Source: Lineus longissimus (taxonomy: Eukaryota > Nemertea > Pilidiophora > Heteronemertea > Lineidae). From it: a stretch of DNA of 64,000 nt. The stretch spans positions 1,178,001 to 1,242,000 of the forward strand of contig NC_088308.1 in assembly GCF_910592395.1 (NCBI RefSeq), written 5' to 3'. A program made the position numbers and the translations under genes. This document shows, in pieces, positions 49,401 through 60,115 of this stretch. Below the pieces are notes generated by a model. That model saw only the letters and a program-made list of their open reading frames with translations, made no database searches and was not told the origin of the DNA. Position 1 is the stretch's first letter; each line of letters starts with the position of its first letter.

Positions 49401-51177
49401 ACATAGCCCATGGATAAGAACAGCGAAGACATTACCAAGATGAGACTGACCGTATTTACCGTTACCCCATTTAAGAACCGTGGGGCAAACCTCATCCAAT
49501 TTGTCCATTTCTTCCTCACTGAGATTCTGCCCATTGTCATCTTTTGCTATGAAAACAAGTTTTGCATGTAATAACTAAGATACTGGGGGAAGTATACCCT
49601 ATCCCAGAACAATAAAGGCAAAATTTATGGGCAGACTCAACGTGCATAATCTGATCAACGATACGACGGAGGTGGCTCTACATCAGTGACGATACCTAGC
49701 ATATACTTGTAGCGGGCAAAGAGTAGACTATCAGATGTCTCATGAAGGGAACGCTGCTGTCGTTTGTTCTGCAACATGGCTGGACTTGTCATCCTACCCC
49801 TTGGCTGGATGAGGCACCAAACGCAAACCATCTGACGATTGTGAACTATAAAGTAGCTGCTAGACTTGTGAAAGGTCATGGAGATGCACCGTTATCGTTG
49901 CCCTGATCCAAATGCATGATCGAGATGCCTAATTGTCACCGCACATAAGATATGAGAAATTTAAACTCGATGAGTTAGATTTCAGAACTTGCAGTCTGGG
50001 TAAATGATTTAGAGCTATCGACATTTACAAGGAAAGACACCCTCTCAACCAAACGACCCAACCTCGAAGTTACCTTTTAATTCGTTACACTTTCTATAAT
50101 CTGCAATAGAATGATATTACCACAGTTTGATTAAAATGGTTAAGATGTGGAGTGAAAACAAGTAAGCGTTTCTACTTTTGATAATGTACATTTACTAATC
50201 TTTATCGAGATGGTTGTTCTTTCAGTATGTGGATGTACTCAACCTTCGATAATTCATTAGCATATTGACTGATGAACAAAGTTAATCCTGAACACAACTA
50301 GCAACGCCTCCTCTATAGGGGAATGTTTGATATAAGACACTGGTAGTGTCTTATAGACAGTGGTAGTGTGACACTGGTAGTGTGTAGAGTGACACTGTGT
50401 ACTGTGACACTGGTAGTGTGACTGGTAGTATAGACACTGGTAGTGTCTTATAGACAGTGGTAGTGTGACAGTGGTAGTGTGTAGAGTGACACTGTGTAGT
50501 GTGACGCTGGTAGTGTGACTGGTAGTATAGACACTGGTAGTGTCTTATAGACAGTGGTAGTGTGACAGTGGTAGTGTGTAGAGTGACACTGTGTGGTGTG
50601 ACACTGGTAGTGTGACTGGTAGTATAGACACTGGTAGTGTCTTATAGACAGTGGTAGTGTGACACTGGTAGTGAGTAGAGTGACACTGTGTACTGTGACA
50701 CTGGTAGTGTGACTGGTAGTATAGACACTGGTAGTGTGTCTTTTAAAAAAACTTATGCTTACTTCCCCATGTCTTTTTATTTGCCTTTCCCTGTACGTAA
50801 GCAGCAAGCACTGTAATAAAAACACAATTAAGGGGTTAATTCGACAGTGTTTGCCAATCCGCTTTTATCACCGACAACAGATTTTCATATTTCAGATCAC
50901 AATGCCGAATTTGCGAAATCACCCAAAATGGAACCGGTGTAGAAATCACATTGGAGAAAGTACGTGTAGCCGAGGACGTGTTGGATGCCTTTAAATGCTC
51001 GAGATACCAATTTAAAAAGTGTATAAGTTATATCTAAAGCGAAAAAAATGAATTGAATACCTAGACGAATTAGTGAAGGGTAGGAACCAGTTTTGTTTCT
51101 AAAGGCCCGTCTCTATAATGAATGTTTACATACTTACTGCATGTGGCAATGCCAAGAAGGAGAAGACACGTCTTCAT
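43463..51177 (-). CDS. Gene M: small secreted Lys-rich protein, unknown family
   Basis: Nine exons, read on the minus strand: 51177-51138, 49779-49696, 49540-49466, 49161-49126, 45542-45465, 45074-45045, 44702-44673, 44097-44002 and 43500-43463. All introns are phase 1 with GT-AG borders, giving 168 residues. Exon 1 encodes a signal peptide (MKTCLLLLGIATC). Exon 3 is acidic (NLSEEEMDKLDEVCPTVLKW). Exons 4-7 form a Lys-rich, probably coiled helix (ALSALKKKCKELGKKLKK, AEQKLSKKCVEMKKELKK). The C-terminus is strongly basic (KDGKKKLKGRKGR). About five Cys lie in the mature part. Exon 3 has a second donor 6 bases further on (49460). The plan closely resembles gene P: signal peptide, phase-1 introns, mini-exons of 30-36 bases. 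No known family recognised. Exons of 30 bases could be missed or misplaced, so the exact sequence needs transcript support; the frame-consistent chain makes the gene itself likely. Confidence 0.6.
45252..45428. mobile_element. 177-bp MITE, CAGTGGAACCCCGG family
   Basis: Terminal inverted repeats of about 25 bp: CAGTGGAACCCCGGTAACAC at the left and its near-complement GCGTTACCGGGGTTCCACTG at the right. The left flank is TA; the right flank is TG then TA, so a TA target duplication is possible but not intact. No coding capacity. It lies in an intron of gene M, 36 bases past the donor of exon 5, and is related to the fragment at 12059-12126. Confidence 0.8.
45676..46464. repeat. Left-arm array: three exact 256-bp higher-order repeats
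   Basis: Monomer order is ABBC-ABBCC-ABC, repeated three times, starting at 45676, 45932 and 46188 and closed by a final A at 46444. That is 37 monomers. The 12-monomer higher-order unit is exactly 256 bases each time, as in a young satellite array. Confidence 0.9.
47191..48054. repeat. Right-arm array: 40 monomers in a different order
   Basis: Read outward from the centre, the modules are ACB, ACCBB, ACB, ACCBB, ACCBB, ACCB, ACCBB, ACCB, ACCBB, A (inverted relative to the left arm). Only the innermost modules match the left-arm order. The arm is about 67 bases longer than the left one, which fits three extra monomers. Confidence 0.85.
48234..48818. repeat. 45-bp minisatellite, 13 copies, open on the plus strand
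   Basis: Thirteen near-identical 45-base units. On the plus strand they read as a 15-residue repeat, MDLVKVRPQTTPCEA, and the frame runs 227 codons to 48917. Many differences between units are silent (CGACCC/CGACCT, GAA/GAG, GTA/GTG); others change Arg to Gln, Cys to Gly and Asp to Tyr. The array lies antisense within an intron of gene M, 112 bases past the foldback element. It has no signal peptide, splice support or homologue that I know, and a unit length divisible by three is enough to keep a frame open. I treat it as a repeat, not a gene. Confidence 0.85.
50335..50738. repeat. About 97-bp tandem repeat of GACACTGGTAGTGT words
   Basis: Just over four copies of a unit of about 97 bases that is itself made of short (G)ACACTGGTAGTGT and GACAGTGGTAGTGT phrases. 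The phrase TATAGACACTGGTAGTG recurs at about 50332, 50429, 50526, 50623 and 50721. ACACTGGTAGTGT is nearly self-complementary. It lies in the first intron of gene M. Confidence 0.85.
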
Positions 51178-54100
51178 CTCCAGACAGCTGACGGCGATAA
51201 TGCACCGGGTACTCCGAATTAATTCCGTCATCATATTCTCCTTTAAAAGCAATTGGATTGGTCTTAATACATGTATGTATTTTAAGCCCCAGGTCATCAT
51301 TGACCATATTTCTCCCAAGTGAACTTTCGGAAATGCCTCAGCAAAGAAATTGACTATCAGGATGTCAAAAACGCAATTTCGATATCATAGGCCTACCCTT
51401 GATGACATGGGATGGTATGGGCATCCTAGGCATTAGTGGGTGTGGGTGACCAACCCTGCAATGACTATTACTCTTATTTGAATTGTCTTTGAGGAGGCTA
51501 TTTTAGGAGTGGTTTCTTTGTCAATGTTGCATGGGTTTCGTAGCATGTGTGCTCATCCCAATTATGTATATTCTGCCATCTTGGCGTGCTCGTCAGAAAA
51601 TGAACCAGTCAATAGACATCTCTAGGAGGCTGCCAGTCCATCAATCTCCAAGCTTTGCCATTGGTACCGGTTGCTTCGTGATACTAGCGTACTTTTGTTA
51701 CGGAGCAAATGCTATCTATCCTCTCATTGTAAGATTGCCTGTCCAGGAAATGGGTGAATGCGCACTTTTAGATAAAGCAATGTTGTCCACCTTCTCTCCC
51801 ATCCCAGACACACACTCAGTCCCATCATACAATGAATTTATCGATCAGGTTGGCTTATATCAATATGCTTCAGGAACAAATGGACATGGCAGGATCAGTA
51901 TGAAGCAAGCAAGACATATTCATGATATGGCGTAGGGAGTTTGTCATCCATGGCCCCAATGCGTCAGACTTAGAACAAGTGTGAAATCAAACAATATCAT
52001 TAATACTTTGTCTGAAATCGTTTTAATTAACGGGCGAATTCAAGCTGTCACTGGTGCCTGTCCGCATTAATGTCTCTGTCGCGAACGTTGCCGTGTTTTA
52101 TTGATCCTCTCCAGTCTATAGCGCAGGCGTATTCCATCACGGGCCTCGCCTGGTCTTGACGGTGTCGGCTGGAGACTTTTAGTATTTCAAAGGATAGCCC
52201 CTTCATTATAAACAAGGAAAAGGTGGGTGCTGGTGGAGGTTTTTGTGCATGCGATGAGTTGACTGTCCTGGGGTCCAGTCGATGAGTCCTGGGCTCCAGT
52301 GAGTCAACATTCCTGATTTCAGCCACAGCAAAACATGTCCTCTCTGGACCCACCCTATTCGAACAAATAAAACATGATTCACACTTATCTCCCGGTACTG
52401 TGGAATGTTATACAACAAATGTAAATATCAAATGGATTGAAATATTGTCAGACAAAGTAAGTCTTCAGACAGTCTCCATAATTCCGAAGCATTTTCTGTG
52501 AGGAGGGACACAACACATTGGGATAAGAGTCAAAGAGGATGATTGTCATACCAGTCTTTTCTTTGCCTATCAAATGCTCTTCTAACGAAAATTTAGCTGC
52601 TCAGAAATAGGCGATCAGGCTGGCGTGGGGATTTGCGAGAACTCATTATTATTCAAAAACGTGCACACCAATGCCGCTGTAATCACCATAATATGCAATC
52701 AGCTCTCTGTCTCCATGATTTCAAACCGTCCGTTTAATCATACCTTGAAATACAAACAATCATATTTATCAAACAAAGTTATCGAAATCGATTTCTTCGC
52801 TCAAGTGTTTGGTATCTTTTGGAAAGTGAATACCAGGGCTCGTGTCAGCTTGTAAAATGACAAATGGTTGATGGATGGGGATATGATTATAAACCATGAT
52901 TAGATCGCATCTAGATCTAGCTGGCGTTTACCTGCTTATAGTTCTATTCGGGAAAAATAACGAGAGCTGAATGTTCGATTAATAATTTATTGAAAAAAAC
53001 TGCATTTGTAGTGAAATCAGCCGAAGTGTAATAATATGTGGTACCCGTGGACACCTTTAAACTTTCGTTGGTCGCCCCTAACCCGACTAAACTTCTGTGC
53101 GACGATAATAATTGGCTGAGTTTAAGTTAATCACAGCTCGAAATCACCTCACATCTGGCTTCCTAGATCAAAAAGGCATTTTACCCACTTGAGTATCAAC
53201 AGTAAGCCTTAACTTACACACTAATTGATGCTCTGAAACGTTTCAATACGCTTACAGGCTCACGGTAGGTCGGGCCCTATCTATGGTAGGTGTGATTCTT
53301 TTTGAACTTAAAAAACGCTTTTGGCTTCTTTGATCATTTGCCTGGCAGGGTAGTCTTCCAGCATCATGAGCGCACCCAGACTAGGCCGTACGAGCGTCTT
53401 GTCCAAGATCAGCATCTATAGATCTATATCTTTTATGTCTTCTGAATACATTTTTATTAATAATCAATTATTACATGCATATACATATATGTTTAATCAA
53501 GATCTTACTCGAACTTTCATGCCATTTCTTCACTACATCCACCATCATTTTTGTCATTGTAAAAATGGGACAAGGGACCACCTAGTCGGGATGGACTCCG
53601 GGATAAGATTGTAGAGTATTTGTTGATGTACGTGCAATGATGTAGATCTCTTATGTACAATGTATAGCCCATGTTGTATTTCAGCTTGGGCGTGTGATAT
53701 CGGACGTGGATATATCAATGTTGACATTGGTGGGAAGGTAGCAGGTGGGCATTACAGATCAGTCACATCAAGTATACTGTATCTCATACTTGTACAGGAG
53801 ATGTACACATGAATTGTTAAAGAACTTTTGGGTTTGCTTTCTGTCAGTGACATTTGACATTTCATCAGGTCCTGCATCAAAAAGGTGTTGAAATGGTATA
53901 CGGCGTCTTGACTGACCCTCAATGTTTTGACATAAGCTTCCAGACAACAGGTGTCAATATGGGCGGCGGCTATGGAGGCAATACCGCTGGAAGTTCAGTA
54001 TGGGTATATTTACGGTCATACCAAGGACATGTCACAAAAACACAGGAATCAAGAAATTGGTGTTTTATATGTGCATATAAGACAACGCTAATGTAATGCT

Positions 54101-54653
54101 TTATGAAATTAAAGGTGTTCCTATGAGCGTTGGTTTATTATTTTGGTTTAACAGTTTGATGATTTACAATCTTTTTTTGTCACGGCGAATATGTACAGGT
54201 TCAGCCTTCCATTCTATGGCTGAGTTATAATGCTTTCAACCTTCCTCTATTTCACAAATCGAATCTTGAATTTGAGCAGCTGGTGTCAGATCGAATTACG
54301 ACGATTGTTCTAAAAAGCTGTCAAAACAAACACGACATTAAGGGGTTGTTGTATAACTATATTGAATATGCTCTGGTCAACCAACCAAGCAAAAACACCA
54401 TTACTGCATGCCCCTAACCAAGTTAAAACAGTTTAAAAGAATTCAGGACAATGCCAATACACGGTCTATTCTCTTTGAACAAGCCCGTTCGCACCTAGGC
54501 TGGATTTCAATTGTACTGTCTTATCAAACTCAAAGGTAATCAGGGTAAATCTTGATAACATCGACTCCCACGAAAGAGTTTTCATGGGGGTCGATTGGCT
54601 AATAAAGGTGAATGAATCTTTCATCTTTTCAAATGTAGGTAGATGGCCTGAAA
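51178..54653. other. Intergenic stretch, one weak two-exon candidate
   Basis: No confident gene. A possible pair of plus-strand exons at 53686-53738 and 53869-54096 is described in the findings. The 134-codon frame at 51531-51935 has hydrophobic stretches but no domain and no splice support. Confidence 0.4.
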
Positions 54654-55983
54654 ATGGAAGATGCAAAGGATGCCGAGAAAAGGGAGATCAAAGGTACGAA
54701 CTAAATTCCTTGTTTTTTAGTTCCCTATGCGAACTGGTCGTCCACCTGGACCAGAGCTAGGGTGAGGAAGCGTTCTACTTGATATATCAGGTGAGCTTCC
54801 CGCAATGATGATCGAATGTAGCTACATTTTGTGCACTTGGGCTACATAGGTTTTATTCAGACGGACTTCGATACTCCTACCATAAGCAATAAACTTACAT
54901 GTAGGCTAACGCATCGTTTATCTTACTCATTTCTCTAAAAAGCCAAAACGAAAGAATCGGTACTAGCTGCAATCCTTAAGAAATGTCATGTACCATCACT
55001 ATAGGCCTATTAAACAGTCATTGTGAACGCCTCCTCTATTGCAGAAGTTGACGCCCTCGAATCTGATGACGCCAAGAAGACAACATGGCGGCAGACGACC
55101 ATGGGGAAGATTTGTGTTGGTTTCTGGTCTGCCATCGCCTTCATCATCCTCTTCCCCATTTTGATCGTTCTCGTCATCGTGGCCTGTGTCGTCTGGCTCG
55201 TTCTTTGCCCCTGTAAGTTAATGTTAATCTCTCATCTTGTCGACTGTAGGTTTGATATTACCCTGCACCATCCGGGTCCGTTCGTTCCATACCAGGATAG
55301 CGTATATAGTCGCACGGGCGAGGTGACTGCGACCAGTCTTAAAACATGAGGTGGCTTAACTGAAGTTTCCTTCCAACTCATTGTTTTTCTATAGAAGGCC
55401 TGTTTAAACTTGAATCCCTTCCTATTTAAAGGTGATTGAATTATGGTACAAAATAAACAACAAGTATTGGAGTAATGGACAAGCCACGTGCACAGAACAG
55501 CCAAATATCAAACATTATCTTCAAGTCCAAGCTTTGAAGTAATATGTTTTGCGAGTAATCAGATGCACTATTCGTCAATGTGAACGAGTCAGTCTGGTGC
55601 TTTTGGGTTGAGTCATAGTAAATTCAAGAGCGGATGTCACCCAATAACCTTTACGTGACAAGAATACGTACGACTTTGTCCATAAAGCTACAGCTGAAAT
55701 ATTATGTCTTTTCGTCGTTTTCTTTTCAGTCAAATGTTGCTGCCCTTGCTGCGCCCCGTGCCTCACTGGTATAACTGAAGGATTATTCGCCTTGGTGAAA
55801 ATACCCAAGAAAATATTGACATGGATTTGTACGGGTCCTGTTGAAGAAGATGAAAGTGAACTAAAGGAAGTGACTGATGATGAGAAGAGTGACTATGGTA
55901 CGAATGGAGAGAGGGGCGTGACTCCTGATAAGACGAATGACTCTGTTACGAAAGGAGAGAAACCAGAAGAAACAAAGGAGTAA
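54654..55983 (+). CDS. Small membrane protein with Cys-rich juxtamembrane motif
   Basis: Three exons, 54654-54693, 55045-55212 and 55730-55983 (both introns phase 1), give 153 residues. There is no N-terminal signal peptide. A charged N-terminus (about 42 residues) leads to one long hydrophobic segment (SAIAFIILFPILIVLVIVAC and onward). Next comes a Cys-Pro cluster, CPCFKCCCPCCAPC, formed across the exon 2/3 junction. After a short amphipathic part (LFALVKIPKKILTW) the tail is acidic and hydrophilic and ends EKPEETKE. Cys clusters beside a membrane segment are often palmitoylated; here that is an inference. The protein is probably a plasma- or endomembrane protein with a cytoplasmic tail. No family recognised. 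The ATG at 54654 is the first in frame; a 5' non-coding exon is possible. Confidence 0.65.
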
Positions 55984-57088
55984 TATTCTCTAAAAAGTGA
56001 CCAATCCATATTATAAAAGGAAACCATTATAAAAATCTAATTCTCCTCTCGTACATGCAACCTATCACAAGTCATTGGTGGCAGTTTACTTTCTATGTCG
56101 TTGTCTTCAGTAGTCTTGGAACAGGCAGCACCACTGTGTTGAATGGTACACTTGTTATAGTGCAGATAAGAAGAGTCCATTGACCAGCTGCATAGGGTAG
56201 TCAATTGAACTCGGCCAGGAAAATGTCTACCATCAACAATGTTATATGACGATCGCATGAGTATACCCCTCCAAAACAAAACACATAGTCAATGGACTCA
56301 TCGTCCTTCCTGTAATGCAGCAAGCGTACAATGAGAGACTTCATGCCAATTATGGATTAGGTGCCGGCAGGTTGAAAGCTCATTCAAGTGTTAAGGTACT
56401 GGTCCCATGTCGATTTCATACCGAACCTTATTGTATTACCACAAATAATCATATGATGAGTCTTAGTTTTGCCTTTCATTGTAGTTATTATGTACATTCT
56501 TGCGATGATGTAACACTTGCCCTTATGATGAAATACATAACAGTAAGTGCGGATATTCGTCCATGCAAATGGTGTATGTACAGTATATTGCCAAGGGCAG
56601 GCCTATATTATTAAAGAGTTTTAATGTTTAACCACCTGCCAGTCATATCTTTATTAGACAAAGTGGCTGCGTAGACCAAGTGACGAGACCTGATCATTCA
56701 AGATGCCAAAACATGCGAAGTACACGTCTTTCGTGTGTCCAACCTCCGTCCGACTGATCCAATAAACCAACCGCACACTCATTTTTACCATGTTAGGCAT
56801 CCCCAGCAAAGCTCGTGTTGGAAATGCCAACGAATCGTGACTCGAATGATTTGTCACAGACACCGTCAGAGATGTCCAATCTGAATTTCAATTACAATAA
56901 GCCAATACTGGACAATTTATACAATGGTAAAGCCAATATTGGACAAGACATAAGGTAATGACTTTGCTGATGGTTGCTGACCGGAACTAAAGTAACCTTA
57001 ATTGTATGGCTGCCATTTGCTCTACCAGTCTGCATCCGGGTCATAAGGAATTATCTTGTCAATATTCTGCTTTGCCCATTATCTTAAG
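55984..57088. other. Intergenic stretch without a supported gene
   Basis: It includes the 3' UTR of the Cys-rich membrane protein gene and the upstream region of the PAN-like gene. No domains or repeats of note. Confidence 0.45.
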
Positions 57089-58201
57089 ATGAGGAGAGGC
57101 GTTGAACTTGTAATACTGATTACATGTTTCAGTTCTGGCGCAGGAAATGGTAAGCATGGTAAGTACTCAGTATAATGATAACATTTATGAGTTTTATCGC
57201 AAAACGAGATGCGCCATCTCCAACATTGAGACATTACACAATGACTCATCTGTCCGATACAGGTCAGAGCATTTGAGCCAACAGTAAAATCTCGTAGGGT
57301 CCGTATACAGAGGATGTGTTGTTGTTATGTTGTAGGTGCGTCACCGCCAGGTTATTCTCAAAAATTACAAACAGGCTGCCCTCAAGATCGGGGTTTGGCG
57401 AATATCTCCAATAAGATGTATGCCCTGGAAATGTGCGCCGCAATGTGCGACAAAAGGGAGGAATGCGTCGCATTCTTCTTCGACATCCGTCTTCCCATGT
57501 GCCTTTTGAAAGACCACAACTGTCTCCGGACGCTTAGTGCCTCCAGCTCAGATCTCTACATCAAGATCGGTAAGTAGTAATTGTTCACATTCTTGAGAAA
57601 GATACTTCGTTCTCGCAGCTTGGCGCTTACCAGCTATGACCTAAATATCCCCCAAATTTCAACCAATTTCTCGAAGGTTGCGTATTTTGGCCAATTATCC
57701 CGAAACAGTATCGGTGCATCTTTTAATTGTATACTAATCATCAGTAAGGCCCATGGTCATGTCAGACTCAGTACTAAATATATTCCTCGTACAAGCGTGA
57801 ATCATTTCGACGAACTGTGAGATATGAGAGACCCCTATTGGTAACTCTGTGTAACTTTATCTTGCCTGCCTAGCTGCTGCCTATATTGTCCCATTAATAA
57901 AATGTTCTTCTGTTTAGATCCGGCACGGGTCGGTGCGAAGTTCCTCATAAGTTCCAAGCCATCCACAGGTGTCATTTTAGAGACTCACAGTGAGGTCCGA
58001 AACCTATTGAGATGTGGATTCCACTGCCTCCAATCAAAACTTTGCAGCGCTTTCGGCTACAGCAAGACCTCCAGCATGTGTGATCTTGTCGATGTCTTCC
58101 AAACAGATATTCTTGTTCTGGGCGGCGATCGTTCATTTTATCGTATTATTCCGATTGATGGGGTAACGTCTCCTCTTATACCTTATTCTACTTTGGACTG
58201 A
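57089..58201 (+). CDS. Small secreted protein with two PAN/apple-like modules
   Basis: Three exons, 57089-57158, 57336-57569 and 57918-58201, with phase-1 introns, give 195 residues. Exon 1 encodes a signal peptide (MRRGVELVILITCFSSGAG). It has two possible donors 9 bases apart (after 57149 or 57158), both phase 1, so a 192-residue form is also expected. Exon 2 carries one module with the PAN/apple Cys pattern (MYALEMCAAMCDKREECVAF, then MCLLKDHNC). Exon 3 carries a second module (LLRCGFHCLQSKLCSAFGYS, then SSMCDLVD). PAN/apple domains bind proteins or carbohydrates outside the cell. The protein is shorter than most relatives and has no other domain or membrane anchor. The partner and exact role are unknown. 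The 1-1 phase exons fit exon shuffling of extracellular modules. Confidence 0.75.
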
Positions 58202-58461
58202 TCACGAGAGTATGGTGGGTCTTTGCCGCACGTGAATGAAGATATAGGGATATGGACGAGTTCGACGGATAGGTGGAGGCCCAGATACATGGATACGGGA
58301 GGGATTTTAGTAAGAAATGTTTCTGCCCGCGGGCCTAGAAATGGAGGAGGCATAACCGGCTGGAAGAGGCGTAAGCATCGCCATCTCCAGGGCGTCTTAA
58401 GAACTGAAATTATATGTAAACTTGTTAAGTTTTGCCTCGGTGTGGTGGTCTGAAGGCATCA

Positions 58462-58467
58462 AATAAA
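58462..58467 (+). promoter_or_regulatory. Polyadenylation signal AATAAA
   Basis: Canonical signal about 260 bases after the stop of the two-module PAN-like gene, on the same strand. Confidence 0.55.
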
Positions 58468-59324
58468 AGGATTGGGGTAACACCAACCGGTCGAGTCCAT
58501 GCAGTCAGTTGCACTTTGTAAGCCTAATTTATCACACAAATTTGGACAATTTCTTTAAACGGTGATTTAAGTTTATGAGAGCAAGTTTTCCAAGACAGCC
58601 GGAAATGAGACAGCGATCTTGTGCTCTGAGAGACAAGACCACGATTGATATTTCCACTCTTTTCCCTATTGCCAAAGTAGCAAAATTCAAAATTAATTTT
58701 TTCATCAAATAATTTCTTAAAGTTAAAAAAAAATGAATATGAATATTCATTGGTGGTATTGTCCCCTGAAGGCTGTCTGAGTTCACGAATTTACACCATC
58801 TTTTGCATTCTGCTGCTCACCAGTGTAATAACATATTAAAAGACAAAAAGTTGCGGAACCGGCAAGGAAAGTAGACGACGCTTGCAATTAGCCGATAACT
58901 CTAGCATGTTAACCCTCTGGTGTGGCACTTCATTCCGTGGACTGTAAATTGGGACAGGGGATCTAAGACCACCTAACACTAATTAGCATGTGATCGTATA
59001 GCCAGCTATGGCCTCTCTAGCTTTATAACTGAAGTGTAATAAGTCTCGGCACGGAATTCACTTTTTGAAACTCGCCCAGAAGTTGGGGGTTATAAAAAAC
59101 GGGGAAAGACTACATCTCATTGGCCACCTCATCAGGCCGGACAATTTTTCGAAGAGGACAATTTCTGTCGACTTCTGCCCCTAATAGGTACACTACGGAC
59201 GCAGTGGACCGGCCCGTCTCTTACCCTATGAAGCAATATGAACAGGTGGCGAAATGGACTGCCCCGGGAGTCTACCGAGAAGAAGATTTCAGACACAACG
59301 TGACTAAAATAAAATAAAATGTTT
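58468..59324. other. Intergenic stretch before the tRNA gene
   Basis: No gene supported. It holds the 59185-59275 segment that resembles 5265-5372 (a dispersed repeat). Confidence 0.45.
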
Positions 59325-59403
59325 GACAGCGGTGGGATTCGAACCCACGCCCTTTCGGACTGGTGCCTAAAACCAGCGCCTTAGACCACTCGGCCACGCT
59401 GCC
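59325..59403 (-). tRNA. tRNA-Leu (anticodon UAG)
   Basis: Read on the minus strand, the 79 bases fold as a class II tRNA. The acceptor stem GGCAGCG/CGCTGTC has one G-U pair. The internal promoter boxes are intact: box A TGGCCGAGTGG and box B GGTTCGAATCC. The anticodon arm is CTGGT-TTTAGGC-ACCAG, placing TAG at positions 34-36, and there is the extra variable arm expected for leucine. There is no intron. A T-rich stretch (CATTTTATTTTATTTTAG) follows on the minus strand and would serve as the Pol III terminator. It decodes CUA and, by wobble, other CUN codons. Confidence 0.93.
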
Positions 59404-60004
59404 AGATGCATACTGCTAGGCACCAAAGTTTATTTAAAACTTAATACACACCAGTCGTCGAACCAACAACAAAGATATTGTTACTTTTACTATGTTTAAA
59501 ATTGGTTCAAAGGCATAATCGTTTTAATTGCATGAGCTGCCTTTTTTCACTGTATTCGATCTAATTGTAAGATGCACCGTATATTCTATTCACGGTTTCG
59601 GAGTTTGATTATTGGTTTAGAATATAGACGTCAGGGCAATCGTTTCCTAATGACTCATGCGTTTGCGTCACCACTATCATCCTGTCATCAGGCCATTCCA
59701 CTCGATACATCCTTACTCCCTCAACCATGCGTAAGGAGAATTCGTGTTGTAGCCCTGTTTAAAAGAGGATGCACCACAATCGGGCTACACAGCTTATCGC
59801 AAATCATTGCGCCTTGCGGGTCAAGATGATTACATATTCCTAATAGGTAGTCCTACTGTCAGCATTGTATGACCTACTGGTACTGTACATTACCTTAGAG
59901 TAACCAGAGTAACCAGAGTAACCACCTTAGAGTAACGTCTGGTTACTCTAAGACATTACATATTTCACAAGGCAACCACTACTGGCTGTTAGCAGGGAGC
60001 TGCG

Positions 60005-60013
60005 TATAAATAG
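60005..60013 (+). promoter_or_regulatory. TATA box of a possible upstream promoter
   Basis: TATAAATAG in a setting free of other signals. About 420 bases downstream is a strong donor (TTG/GTAAGTGG at 60434) with no coding sequence before it. The region 60036-60433 could be a non-coding first exon spliced to the acceptor at 63420. This is inference only. Confidence 0.3.
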
Positions 60014-60095
60014 ATGTCGTGCAGTCACACCCACCTCAAAGACACTCAAAACCCTGGAGGAGACACCACAAAACAGATCTCAAGATGGTATATCT

Positions 60096-60115
60096 GAATT
60101 CACCATGGTGAATTC
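60096..60115. repeat. 20-bp perfect palindrome GAATTCACCATGGTGAATTC
   Basis: Self-complementary over all 20 bases, and related to the palindrome cluster at 18015-18115. Confidence 0.9.

Noticed and set aside
51531-51935. 134-codon plus-strand frame with hydrophobic stretches
   Set aside because: Looks like a chance membrane segment; no family motif and no supporting exons.
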